A program made the position numbers and the translations under genes. From Conidiobolus incongruus B7586 (Eukaryota > Entomophthoromycota > Entomophthoromycetes > Entomophthorales > Conidiobolaceae): 30,955 nucleotides of DNA. The stretch covers positions 1 through 30,955 of the forward strand of contig JNEM01009140.1 of NCBI GenBank assembly GCA_000697335.1, read 5' to 3'. Positions 21,572 through 30,955 of this stretch are shown here, in pieces. Position 1 is the first letter of the stretch. Each line of letters opens with the position of its first letter. The notes beneath the pieces are model-generated. The model saw only the letters and a list, made by a program, of their open reading frames with translations. It was not told where the DNA came from and made no database searches.

Positions 21572-23794
21572 ATGGTTTTAGATTCATATCAAGAAGTATG
21601 CAAATTACCTGAAATATCTTTTTCAAGAGCGGATTTTAAACCCAACGAATCTACAATCAAAGATCAGTTAACTTCTTCCCTCCCTGGACTCTTATGCCAA
21701 GTGCTTGGTCCTGAGGAAGATCGTGCCTTTGCCAATTATTCGAAACAAGTTGCTGATCTAGTTTTAAACCACTCTATTATCTACGAAATTGGTTACTCTA
21801 GTGATCTTTTTACTCAGGTGATCGTTGATGAATTAAAATCCAGCGGTAAATCTGTCCAGTATTACTCTGCTTCGCACCTAATCACTTCTCCTAAATCCAG
21901 TGCCTTTAATACTCTTGAGAAGGTTGTTATTCAAAACTATCCTATCAAGTATGAAAGCTCTATCAAGGGTCAAGTTCAATGTGCTTTACAAGACCATACT
22001 AACAGTTCTAAGGTAATCATTTTGGCAGGCTGTTTAGTTAATATTTTATCGAAGCTCCAGTTACTTCAACTGTTGAAATATGTCAATCAAAATTTAAAAG
22101 TCGGTGACCGTTTAATTGTTGGATTCAATCTAACTAATGATGAGCTTCCATGCTCCAAATATCGTTTGATTGAAGTTTTATATAATCATATTCCAGGATT
22201 TCCTAACAGAGACAATATTAAGCTTGAAACCAAAAAAACTTCTAATGACTATCAAATTGAAGTAAACTTATGTTCAGACTCAAAATCTAATAGCGCTGAG
22301 CAAGGATTGGAAGGAAAAAATATTTCTTTCTCGCATCCAATTCACATTTTAAAGTCTTACAAAGATTTTTCTGAGATCATGGCTACTTGTGAATTCTGCC
22401 CTGGACCGAAATATATTTCTAGTAAAGATGATTCTAAGTTTATTATTGCTTCATTCTACAAGCCTGAGTTCTACTTCTTGCCCAAGCATCTTGGTCCCAA
22501 TAAGCCTACACCTGGTTTGAACTCATGGAACAATCTATTCAAAGCTTGGGACTATGTCACTCGTAAGATGATTACACCTGACATGCATCTTGAACAACCC
22601 ATTTCATTACGTCACCCATTTATATTTTACTTTGGTCATATCCCTGCTTTCCTTGATATTCAAATATCGCGTCACTTCCAGCAACCTTATACTGAACCCA
22701 GCTACTTTGTAAATATTTTCGAACGTGGTATCGATCCCGATGTGGATGACCCCACCAAATGTCATGACCACTCAGAAGTACCTAACGACTGGCCCAAGTA
22801 CGAAGAAATTTTGACTTATGATGGTAAAGTCAGAAAGCGTCTCAGTAATATTTTACACAATGAGACTTTGACAGCACGCTTGGGCAGAGTTTTATTCATG
22901 GCATATGAGCACCAGGCTATGCATCTAGAGACTTTGATGTACATGCTCATTCAATCAGACAACTTTAGACCTGTATCAAAGGAATTAACTTTGTTTGATG
23001 ATTCTGAACAAACTCCATTAAGCCCTTCTCCTTGGATTCGCGTTGAAGGTGGTAACTTAACTTTGGGACATGATGATGATGAAAATGAGGACCATCATAA
23101 GGGATACTTTGATATTCGTGAGTATGGATGGGACAATGAAACCCCCTCAAGACAAGCCAGTGTCAAGCCCTTTATGATTCAATCACGACCAGTGACCAAT
23201 GTGGAGTTTTACCAATTTATTAAGAGCAACCCAGAGCATCCCATCCCAGCTTTGTGGATACCTGACTCAACCAACAAGTTTGGTTATAAAGTCAGAAGCT
23301 TTTATGGTCCTCTCCCATTCGAGCAATGCATAAACTGGCCAGTACAAGTGAGCTACAGAGACGTTCAGCAGTATTTTAAATGGAAAGGCGATGGTACTAG
23401 ACTTCCAACTGAGGAAGAGTTGATATTCTGTGACCAAAACTACCAAAAATTGAGTGATCAATTGAATCCCAATTACCGCCTCCTACCCCCTGTTCATCGC
23501 GAGAATGTTGGTTTCAACCGCTGGACTCCCACTCCAGTCACCAATGACAGTTTCAACCTTATGGAAAGCTTATGGGAGTGGACCGGTACCTTCCTCGGCC
23601 CTTACCCCGGTTATCACCCTAGTGAACTGTACCCAGGCTACTCCTACGACTTTCACGACGATAAGCATCTCGTAGTCTTGGGAGGTAGCTATTTGAGTAA
23701 TCCCTGGTTCGCTAAACGCGGTTCTTTCAGGAATTGGTTCCACGAAGGCTATCCTTATGCCTTTATCGGATTTAGGGGAGTAAAGGATATTTGA
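21572..23794 (+). CDS. Egt1-like ergothioneine synthase with a degenerate methyltransferase half
   Basis: This 740-residue intronless protein has the fungal Egt1 order: an EgtD-like N-terminal region (about 1-275), a DinB-type domain (about 320-470) and a C-terminal FGE-sulfatase/EgtB domain (about 490-740). Egt1 trimethylates histidine to hercynine and then, using Fe(II) and oxygen, joins cysteine to it as a sulfoxide on the way to ergothioneine, an antioxidant. The sulfoxide synthase half looks sound. Likely iron ligands are H356 (FYFGHIP) and H447/H451 (EHQAMHLETL). The C-terminus has LWEWTGTFLGPYPGY, VVLGGSY and FRNWFHEGYPYAFIGFRG, as in fungal Egt1. The methyltransferase half is unusual: the ELGSG-type SAM motif reads YEIGYS (71-76), the GSxxGNF motif reads AGCLVNI (152-158), and the conserved Glu near its end appears to be Leu (IHILKSYK). 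At 740 residues it is shorter than typical fungal Egt1. It may be a synthase-only paralog. Start: first ATG, after an in-frame-stop-rich leader. AATAAA lies at 23826-23831. Confidence 0.85.
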   Translation: MVLDSYQEVCKLPEISFSRADFKPNESTIKDQLTSSLPGLLCQVLGPEEDRAFANYSKQVADLVLNHSIIYEIGYSSDLFTQVIVDELKSSGKSVQYYSASHLITSPKSSAFNTLEKVVIQNYPIKYESSIKGQVQCALQDHTNSSKVIILAGCLVNILSKLQLLQLLKYVNQNLKVGDRLIVGFNLTNDELPCSKYRLIEVLYNHIPGFPNRDNIKLETKKTSNDYQIEVNLCSDSKSNSAEQGLEGKNISFSHPIHILKSYKDFSEIMATCEFCPGPKYISSKDDSKFIIASFYKPEFYFLPKHLGPNKPTPGLNSWNNLFKAWDYVTRKMITPDMHLEQPISLRHPFIFYFGHIPAFLDIQISRHFQQPYTEPSYFVNIFERGIDPDVDDPTKCHDHSEVPNDWPKYEEILTYDGKVRKRLSNILHNETLTARLGRVLFMAYEHQAMHLETLMYMLIQSDNFRPVSKELTLFDDSEQTPLSPSPWIRVEGGNLTLGHDDDENEDHHKGYFDIREYGWDNETPSRQASVKPFMIQSRPVTNVEFYQFIKSNPEHPIPALWIPDSTNKFGYKVRSFYGPLPFEQCINWPVQVSYRDVQQYFKWKGDGTRLPTEEELIFCDQNYQKLSDQLNPNYRLLPPVHRENVGFNRWTPTPVTNDSFNLMESLWEWTGTFLGPYPGYHPSELYPGYSYDFHDDKHLVVLGGSYLSNPWFAKRGSFRNWFHEGYPYAFIGFRGVKDI

Positions 23795-25239
23795 ATATGA
23801 ATTTTTTGAAAGATATATTATTGATAATAAAATTTATTAACGATATTGAGTATATGATACTAAAAAAATATGTTAGTTAAAAATTAGATCCATTTTATTA
23901 TAGATTTAATACTAAATATGTAACAAGAATTTAATAGAGTTAATATTTATAATTTGGTTATTAAACCGACTTAATATAATTATAATAGAGATAAAATGAA
24001 AATTAAAAGAAAAATGAATAATAAAAAGCAAATTAATGGATAATGTAATTATGTAATTAGAATATTGTATAAAAAACGTTGAATTAATTGTTGAATCAAT
24101 ATTTTTCAATATTTAGGAGAAAAATTATTTCTTTCATATATATGATTTATAATTTGATTTCGAAACAATTCAAGGAGCCTGGTTAAATCGGTTGGGAGAG
24201 CATCAGTCTCTTAATCTGATGTCGTGGGTTCGACCTCCACATTTGGCGATTTGCTCAAGAGAACTAACAATTTTTTATTTATCATCTTAATACAATTCCT
24301 TTTTAATATCTTTTATTTAGCAATATATTTTTTTCATTATACCTAATACTTATACTGTATATATTTACCCATTCCCTAACATTTTATTATTGTACTATGT
24401 TGCATATCTTATTCAATTACATCTCAATTTAATTAATCTTGTAATACAATTTTCCATACATTTAATTCTAAATTATTTTATTTCAATATATCAATTTTAG
24501 ATTATAATTTAATTTAATTCTTCATATTGAACCCTATTTTTATTAATTTATAATATAACTTAAAAGTCCTGTCTCATATAAATCAAGTCACATTAATGAA
24601 AAAAACTTTTAAAAAATAAGGATATTGATTCAAATATAAATATCAAATCTATCTTAATATTCAAAATATTGATTTTTATATTCAATTTTATCAATGAATC
24701 TTAAATATTAAATTAATATTAATATTATATTTTTGTCAATTTTTTTAATGATTTTTTTTAATTCTTAAAGATTAAAATTATTATCAAATTAGCTAAGCTG
24801 CAAATAAGATACAAGTTTTGGCTCTTTTACTAATGTATGTAATAAGTTCCTAAATTTTTACATTTAATTGACTATATATTGGGGTTTATTTCATTTAACA
24901 TAGTGAAATATATTTTATTAATTTAATAGTGCTAATAATATATAGAATTAAAATTATAATAAATTATGAATAATGATTGTTATAATATTTAGTTTGTTCT
25001 TAATAATATATATATATCAATAAAGAAATAAAATGAAACTCCTGAAATTATTTTAAATATTGTTAAGATTGAATTAAAATTTAAGAAAATATCATTTTAT
25101 ATATCAATTTTGGTAATAATAAATCTGTTTTATTATAATAATTTTTTTGTTCATATTTATTTAATGATTTGTTGTATTTCAAAAACACTTGTCCATTTTT
25201 ATTGGATAGTTAAGTGCATATTACCTCCCATTTATAGTG
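23795..25239. other. AT-rich spacer carrying a decayed tRNA
   Basis: Apart from the tRNA-Lys-like sequence at 24177-24248 and the likely Egt1-like 3' end near 23830, this is low-complexity A/T sequence with no supported gene. Confidence 0.5.
24177..24248 (+). pseudogene. Decayed tRNA-Lys(CTT)
   Basis: A 72-nt sequence folds as a tRNA with anticodon CTT (24210-24212), the loop CTCTTAA and a B-box-like GGTTCGACC. It resembles eukaryotic tRNA-Lys(CTT) throughout. Several stems are damaged: T-T at the fourth acceptor pair, two mismatches in the D stem (AATC against GAGC), T-T at the bottom of the anticodon stem, and G-T in place of the nearly invariant G53-C61 pair. The variable loop is one base shorter than usual. 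The A box is poor. A T6 run follows about 20 bp downstream, which could end Pol III transcription. It is probably a pseudogene; a tRNA-derived SINE head is less likely because I see no conserved body after it. Confidence 0.65.
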
Positions 25240-26095
25240 GATTTGTTGGCCCATGATCAAATGATTTTCTTTAGTTCTTATCCATATCCTATGTCACTCA
25301 CTGAATGAATTATTTAAACCCAGAAGTGATAAACATAGAAGAGGATTCTATTTTTTTCTGGATATTTTGCTACAATATCTCAACAATAAGAAAACTTTAA
25401 GACTTACAATCCCAATACATTAAGGTGCAGGATTAATAAATGATTTACTAAATCATATTACAAGTACCTTTCTAACAACAATCTATTTACAAAAATTTAT
25501 TATAAATCATATCACAGTCATGAATATTTGGTAAAATTTAGATTGAATTCAAATTTTTTCTGAAAATAGTAATTAGTATAAATTTAAAAAAGATTTAAAA
25601 ACGATAAATTATTTTTGAAATAAACATATTAAATCAAATTCAGCGTTAGATATAATATATATATATTATTTTAGTTAAATCCTAAATATATTTTTCAATA
25701 CTTTTATATAATGAATCGATTTAGTAATTCAATTTTATCTCGATTGAAATTGTAGAATCACCGCAATTTTACATAGACAGAAAAGAAACTATAGCCTAAA
25801 GGACCTTGGTCAAACGAAATTATTAAAATATATAGAATATCTATAATGGCCATGTGTTTGATGCATGATATATGTCCCTCTACATTCAAGCATTTGCAAA
25901 TACAGCCATATTGGTACTATTTGCACAAAACAGATATTTATAACAAAATCGATTTCAGATCAGTTTAGATTGTATTAAATTAGATGGATTATTGCAGTTT
26001 TAATTTGGGGTATTGCTTTACCTTTTGAGCTATTATAGACGCTTGATATATTATTTTATTTTTATAGAATATGGTCACATGTACATAATAACTGA
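25240..26095 (+). pseudogene. Decayed rhodopsin-like 7TM receptor
   Basis: Three coding-like stretches in three frames occur in the order expected of a G-protein-coupled receptor. The first (about 25257-25397) reads SNDFL, a stop, FLSISYVTH, a stop, then MNYLNPEVINIEEDSIFFWI, resembling TM2, the first outer loop and the start of TM3. The second (25846-25965) reads CPSTFKHLQIQPYWYYL, like the second inner loop and TM4. The third (25982-26092) reads IRWIIAVLIWGIALPFELL, a stop, then LDILFYFYRIWSHVHNN, a good TM5 followed by a basic inner loop. The DRY/ERY-type motif and the TM7 NPxxY motif are not visible. Frame changes and stops mean it cannot make a receptor as it stands. The family call rests on my reading of hydrophobic spacing and motif-like words. 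Large GPCR families are known in some early-diverging fungi. Confidence 0.45.
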
Positions 26096-26362
26096 CACTA
26101 TAAAATTTAACATAAAAATCAAACACAAGTCAAGTACTATCTCAAGGATATAATAGCAATCAAATGCTTAGATAACCCAAAGCCCGTATAAATATTTATT
26201 AAATTAAGCATAAATTTAGGCAAAAATATCAATCAAAAATTAAAATTAATAAACTTCTAATATTAACTAGAATTAGTTTATATTAATATTTTTAATTTAA
26301 TTCCTATAAATTGTATTTATTAATGTCGTAACCTCGACCGCTTAACTACAACCCGCACCTCC

Positions 26363-26370
26363 TATAAAAG
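26363..26370 (+). promoter_or_regulatory. TATA box upstream of a small reading frame
   Basis: CTATAAAAGG is a strong TATA match inside a locally GC-richer patch. It lies about 190 bp upstream of the small frame at 26551. An ATG at 26374, opening 21 codons (MVLCNKIRSYLLNHPNLACS), is probably too close to lie in the transcript. Confidence 0.35.
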
Positions 26371-26550
26371 GAAATGGTTCTCTGTAATAAGATTCGTTCG
26401 TACCTCCTCAATCATCCGAACCTTGCCTGTTCCAACTAATAATCACATTAATTTTCCTACTATTACAGATATCTATACGTCAATCAGATATTAAGAAACT
26501 TTAGTTGTCAGTATGATGAATAAATTATTACTAAAAATATCTTGAATACG

Positions 26551-26691
26551 ATGCAACTCATTAACGTATCCCAACAACTATATAGTCGCAATTTGGCAAT
26601 TTCACTAGCCAGCCAACTTGAAGAACATTCACCGTTGATAGTTAGTAGTTTAAACCAAGTTATTGCAACCCGAATTCTTCGGAATATCTGA
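26551..26691 (+). CDS. Possible small protein, unrecognised
   Basis: ATG opens 46 codons reading MQLINVSQQLYSRNLAISLA, then SQLEEHSPLIVSSLNQVIAT, to TGA. The next codon is ATG, and the same frame stays open for 16 more codons (MITLDKLLTTTINKLI) to TAG at 26740-26742. The amino acids suggest a helical soluble protein and use far fewer AT-only codons than the surrounding DNA. The patch (about 26330-26740) is GC-richer than its neighbours and has a TATA box in front. A GT at 26511 and an AG at 26585 would splice an upstream piece (reading YLYVNQILRNFSC) in frame to the RNLAIS part, but that 75-bp intron is longer than usual here. It may be a small gene, or one more decayed gene. The opposite strand is also open, without an ATG. 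Confidence 0.3.
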   Translation: MQLINVSQQLYSRNLAISLASQLEEHSPLIVSSLNQVIATRILRNI

Positions 26692-26742
26692 ATGATCACT
26701 TTGGATAAGCTGTTGACTACCACAATTAACAAATTAATTTAG

Positions 26743-27629
26743 TAACTTTAATTGATTTCAATTCTCCCCCTTCTTCTATTATATTATTTATTCAAATCCT
26801 TAAACGATAACCAATCCTTGAAATAAAATTAATCAAAATTTATCAAATCATATATAACTTGAAATTTATGAAAATACTGATACAAATAAAATAATACTTA
26901 AGGAAATAAAATAAGTTTGATTTCAAATTGTTTAAATCTTAATTTTGCTTCGATTTTAATTCAATACTATGATCTTTAGATCCATGTTGATTATTAGGAT
27001 TATCTTATCGGATTCCTAAAAAATGTTCTTTATAACCCTCTTGGAAATACATTTCCAATCAATATAATTGAGGTTTGATATGTTGCCCAAATTTCTAAAT
27101 CGGGATATTATATGACAATAATGGGAAATGGAAAAATATTTCAAACAATAATAAAAATTTTGAAAACAAATTTTTCGATTGATTTAATTGAAGTAAGCTC
27201 GATATAGAAATGGTATCAAGCTAAATCTAAATAAATTAAGTGGTGGGGGAATTTGGAGGAGGATTTCAATTTCAACAACAGAAATAAAAGGAGCTCAATT
27301 GTTCAAAATTTCAAAGAGGGAACAGCCTATTGAAAGTTATATTTCCTAATTATAATCAAATATTGGTTCAATAGTATTTGTGTAAATTTCGCTTTCTTTA
27401 GTAGATCATCATTATTAACTAGAAATTTTGAAAACTTATAAATACCTCCTGCTTCAATGATCAATTGAGTTTTTTATTTCAATTTTTTTAGTGTAGTTCC
27501 TTGAATCAGTGTTTTTTAAATATTAAAAAACTATTCAATTTTCATTGATATATAATTAACATATAATAATAATATTATTATTATTTATTGCAAATAAAGT
27601 AGCCATAAGGTAGCAAAAATAAAAAGAAT
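26743..27629. other. Intergenic region upstream of the orphan gene
   Basis: No gene is visible. The right part should be the promoter and leader of the following gene, including the TATAAATA box and long T-rich tracts near 27470-27490. Confidence 0.5.
27437..27444 (+). promoter_or_regulatory. TATA box of the two-exon orphan gene
   Basis: TATAAATA fits the consensus, in the context ACTTATAAATACCTCC. It lies about 185 bp upstream of the ATG at 27630, which implies a leader of roughly 150 nt. Confidence 0.4.
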
Positions 27630-29211
27630 ATGGAGACTTCGCCTAGTATAAGAAGAACTTGGTCACACAGTCAAATTAATGCCAAATCGAAATTTTCAAT
27701 GGATCAAGAGGTGGATAGTTTGAAAATGTTAAATTTTAAGGGTTTTATTAAAAGGATATTGAATAAGTCTCCCTCGAATACTGAATCAGATCATGGCCAA
27801 AAATTAGTCTCTTCGCACCCTGCAGAACCGGCTGTCCTCCATGTAGTGTCCAAGCCTGCAGCCCATAGTAAGTCCTTTTTTAAGGGTCCTGGGTTAAATG
27901 CTAAAAATAAGGAGAGGTTGATGAATCAAGGTATGTTCCAATATTGCATATATTGATTCATTGGTTAATTGATTAATGTGTATTTTAGTTATTCATATAC
28001 TTCAACAGCAAGATATGGTACGATATAATTCAGAAATTGAACAGATGCTCAAAATAACGATGGGAAACGTATATTACACTGTTGAATATTTGAGTTGTCT
28101 ATGCTTAGCTGAAGTTGGGGTTATTATAAATTTTAACGATAGTTTAAACGGCAAAGGAATTGAACCTTATGGCGCTATAGGTATATATAATAAACTCGAA
28201 TTTCATTTCATATTTATTCATGAATTGATAGATATTATTTTATTCACGTTATTTGGAAAACAGTCACTATTTGATACGATGTTAGTAGTAAGAAAGTTAA
28301 ATAATACAAACACAAAGCAATTACAAACTCAAATAAGGTATTGGGTAAATTTAATCAGACGAGGGCTTTGGGTTTTTTCTTCCATCTCTTCTTCGATAGT
28401 TATGCTAATGAAAAAGTGTGGATATAAACAATCTTCAGAAGACAGTGAAATTGAAGCGATGATGAAATTTTTATTTAATATTTTTGAATATGATTGTGTT
28501 AACTGCTTATGCAAGAGCAGATTTAACGCCAGACAATTTTTCATAACATCAATACCTCGTGCAGTAATGGATGGTTCAACAATCTATGGCTCAAGTACTT
28601 CAGAACAAAGGATGTCTACAACGACATCTATCACGCAGACTTTATCTATCTACGATACACATTCAATAGATGGCGATTTAATATGCTTTGTATCCACTAT
28701 GGTCAATTATTTCATTGAAAATAAAATTTATACATGTACTCCCGCGAATGATGACGATTTCTTCCACCCCTGGCCCTTATATAGTGTCTATTCAAACCAC
28801 CATCCAACTAAACATGGAAAAATAAGTATCGTTGAAGAACTCAAAGCTGGTCAATCATTTGCAATACCTATTCTCATACGAAGAGGAGCAATACCCCGAG
28901 ACACCCGTTCTCTTGACCTGCCAAATTTTACCGATCTTAATGAAATCATCAAGGAATACAATCAGCATCCTAGCGTTGTACATCCTATCACTCTGACAAA
29001 TTCCTACCAATTAAAACTACGCGGTATACTCGGCCAGGCAGAGTATGAGGATTATCACTACACCTCCCTATCGAGCAGCGAGTCGAATGAATGGAGTTTA
29101 CTGAGTACTAAAGATTTTCCAACCAAAATGGGACATTCTCAGAGACAGGAGCTGATTCAAGGTTTATCTAATGGAGTTGATTGTTTGATATTTGAATTGG
29201 TTTTAAATTAA
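27630..29211 (+). CDS. Two-exon protein of unknown family
   Basis: Exons 27630-27930 and 27989-29211 join in frame across a 58-bp intron (GTATGT ... ATTTTAG) to give 507 residues. Residues 1-100 are basic and probably disordered (RRTWSHSQINAKSKF, KGFIKRILNKSPS, SKSFFKGPGLNAKNK). The rest looks folded and mostly helical, with an early stretch VIHILQQQDMVRYNSEIEQM. It includes a hydrophobic run FHFIFIHELIDIILFTLFG, another near LWVFSSISSSIVMLM, and a cysteine cluster FEYDCVNCLCKSR. A Ser/Thr-rich segment (STIYGSSTSEQRMSTTTSIT) precedes the C-terminal part with IRRGAIPRDTRSLDLPNFTD. No signal peptide is visible, and the hydrophobic runs are flanked by charges that make true membrane helices uncertain. 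I do not recognise a domain. The start is supported by the first ATG in an A-rich context. The second exon alone would lack the conserved-looking splice junction, so the spliced model is preferred. Confidence 0.75.
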
Positions 29212-30955
29212 CAATCTTAAGCTAATCTAACCAAATCAAATTCATATTTAACTTATTATCATATCCAATTTTGTCAATTTATTGTATCATCAATTTTTAC
29301 TATTGTCAAATATATACTACATAATTAAATTACAGTTAGGATACTGTCTTATGATCTGACATATCTACTTTTATCAGGTACTGGTTCTTTTACACACACC
29401 TAGTACAATATAATATAATTAATAGTCAATATTCAATTTCATTTAACATATTTTTAGTCTAAATAATATCAAAATATTTTAGGTTTTAATTAGTTTATAA
29501 AATTAATCAAATTTTATCTATTTATTTATCCCCTTTATTATATTTATTTCTTTTACTATATATAATAATAATAATAATAATTTCGAAATTTTTGATTTAT
29601 ATTTACATTTTTATTCAATTTATTATTTTTATTATATAATTTATATAAATTTAATTGGTTATTCGAAAAAAAATTTAGATTATATATTATTATTTTATTC
29701 TTGTTATCTATTATAATTCATATTTAATCTATGTAAATATATGATCAATCTATTATATATAAGTGTTGTTCAAAATAGAATCATATTTATGGTTATATAA
29801 TATAATATTTCAATTGAAATTAATATTTTTTAATTTAATAAATATTAAAATTATTGATTAATTGAGACAAATTTTGTTAAATAATTAACTTGATATATAA
29901 TTGATAATAAATAATTCATATTGCTTAATTCTAAATAAAAATTTTTATTATTTTATTTTAGTATTATAATAACTTGATTAATAATAAAATACAGCTTTGT
30001 TATTAATATCACTTTATTTATATAATAATTTTATTTATAAATTATTAGCTTAAAATAAGTTTGAATATAAAGTTTAATCCTATTATAAACCTATTTGGAT
30101 AATATTAATTTTAAAATTAAAACTTTAAATATTATTTTCATTTAATACTTTTTCTCTTTTATTAATTTATATAGTTTTTAATAAATCAAATCAAAATTGA
30201 ATTTAAGAATTAATTATATATATTGTTAATGATAAATTATATTTCAATATTATTATTAAAATAAATTTTAAATATCAATAATAGCATAATATATTTATCC
30301 TAATAATAGATTTTTAGCAAAGTTAAAATAATATTAATAAATAAATTAAGTGGTTTAAAGAAATAAAATATATTATAAAGAATTTTTTGATTGAATAAAT
30401 TAAATTATTAAATTTATAATACTTAAGGTTTTGCTATTTAATTAATTAATTAAAGTTAGAGTTTATATATAAAAAAATAAAAAAATAATTAAAAATAGAT
30501 TTTTTTTAATTTAAATTCAAAGATATCATTTTATTAGATTGTTTGTAATCAAATTTATTCCAAATTAATCAAATTTTTCAAATTATCAATATTTTAAATA
30601 AAATCCAAAAATTTAAATTAAATCTTAATACTAATCCAGGGAAATTAAGTTATTTATTAAATAAATAAATATGACTTTATTAAAACTAATTAATTGATTT
30701 ATTAATATTTAGAAAAATCAAATTTGAAAATTCAATTTAAATTATAAATATATATATATATAATTATTAAATAATATATATATTATAAATATTATTTTGA
30801 GTTTATTAAAAATAAATATGAATTTTTATTAAAATTAATAAATTTGTTCATAAATTAAATAAATATAAATGAATTTTTAATAATATAATATTTTTCACTA
30901 TTTATTAAACCTAAGATTAAAAAAACTAAGTTTATTTGATTTTTAATTTATAAAT
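29212..30955. other. Very AT-rich terminal region
   Basis: After the stop of the orphan gene the sequence becomes almost entirely A and T to the window end. It has (TAA)6 at 29563-29580, a short AT run near 30748-30763 and no open frame of note. No gene, RNA or repeat family is recognised. Confidence 0.5.

Noticed and set aside
23912-24109. Minus-strand frame of 65 codons after the Egt1-like gene
   Set aside because: The residues are almost only I, N, S, F and L, as expected for A/T repeats.
26508-26732. Minus-strand frame of 74 codons over the small-gene patch
   Set aside because: It starts with TTG, not ATG, and the plus-strand frame is better supported by an ATG and the upstream TATA box.
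29340-29406. Inverted words GTACT/AGTAC after the orphan gene
   Set aside because: The arms are five bases long and the loop is long, with no support as a terminator or RNA.

Overview
The window looks like nuclear DNA of a very AT-rich fungus. The proteins use the standard code. Introns are 49-58 bp, start GTA, and most carry a CTAAT/CTAAC-like branch site shortly before a TAG acceptor. An Egt1-type ergothioneine fusion protein is typical of fungi. The AT richness, short introns and an apparent rhodopsin-like GPCR relic suggest an early-diverging lineage such as Conidiobolus (Entomophthoromycotina). That placement is an inference from composition and gene content, not from a search.

Left part, minus strand: a partial gene start (1-73), an eleven-exon gene for the inner-ring nucleoporin Nup155/Nup170 (634-4824), an alpha-arrestin with PY motifs (6566-7621), the decayed tail of an unrecognised spliced gene (7757-8188), and an intronless secreted GH31 alpha-glucosidase (10819-13395).

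Right part, plus strand: a small heat-shock protein with a long insertion in its alpha-crystallin domain (17865-18581), a short F-box-like fragment (about 21133-21333), an Egt1-like protein whose methyltransferase half looks degenerate (21572-23794), a decayed tRNA-Lys(CTT) (24177-24248), a decayed 7TM receptor (about 25240-26095), a doubtful small reading frame (26551-26691), and a two-exon protein of unknown family (27630-29211).

The genes are separated by 1.5-4.5 kb of DNA that is largely A and T with microsatellites and one 24-bp tandem repeat. I found no intact transposon, virus-like element, CRISPR array or rRNA. The genes do not form a pathway or cluster; they look like independent housekeeping, trafficking, nutrient and stress genes. 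The most notable point is the Egt1-like protein: it keeps the iron-binding histidines of the sulfoxide synthase half but seems to have lost the motifs of the histidine methyltransferase half.
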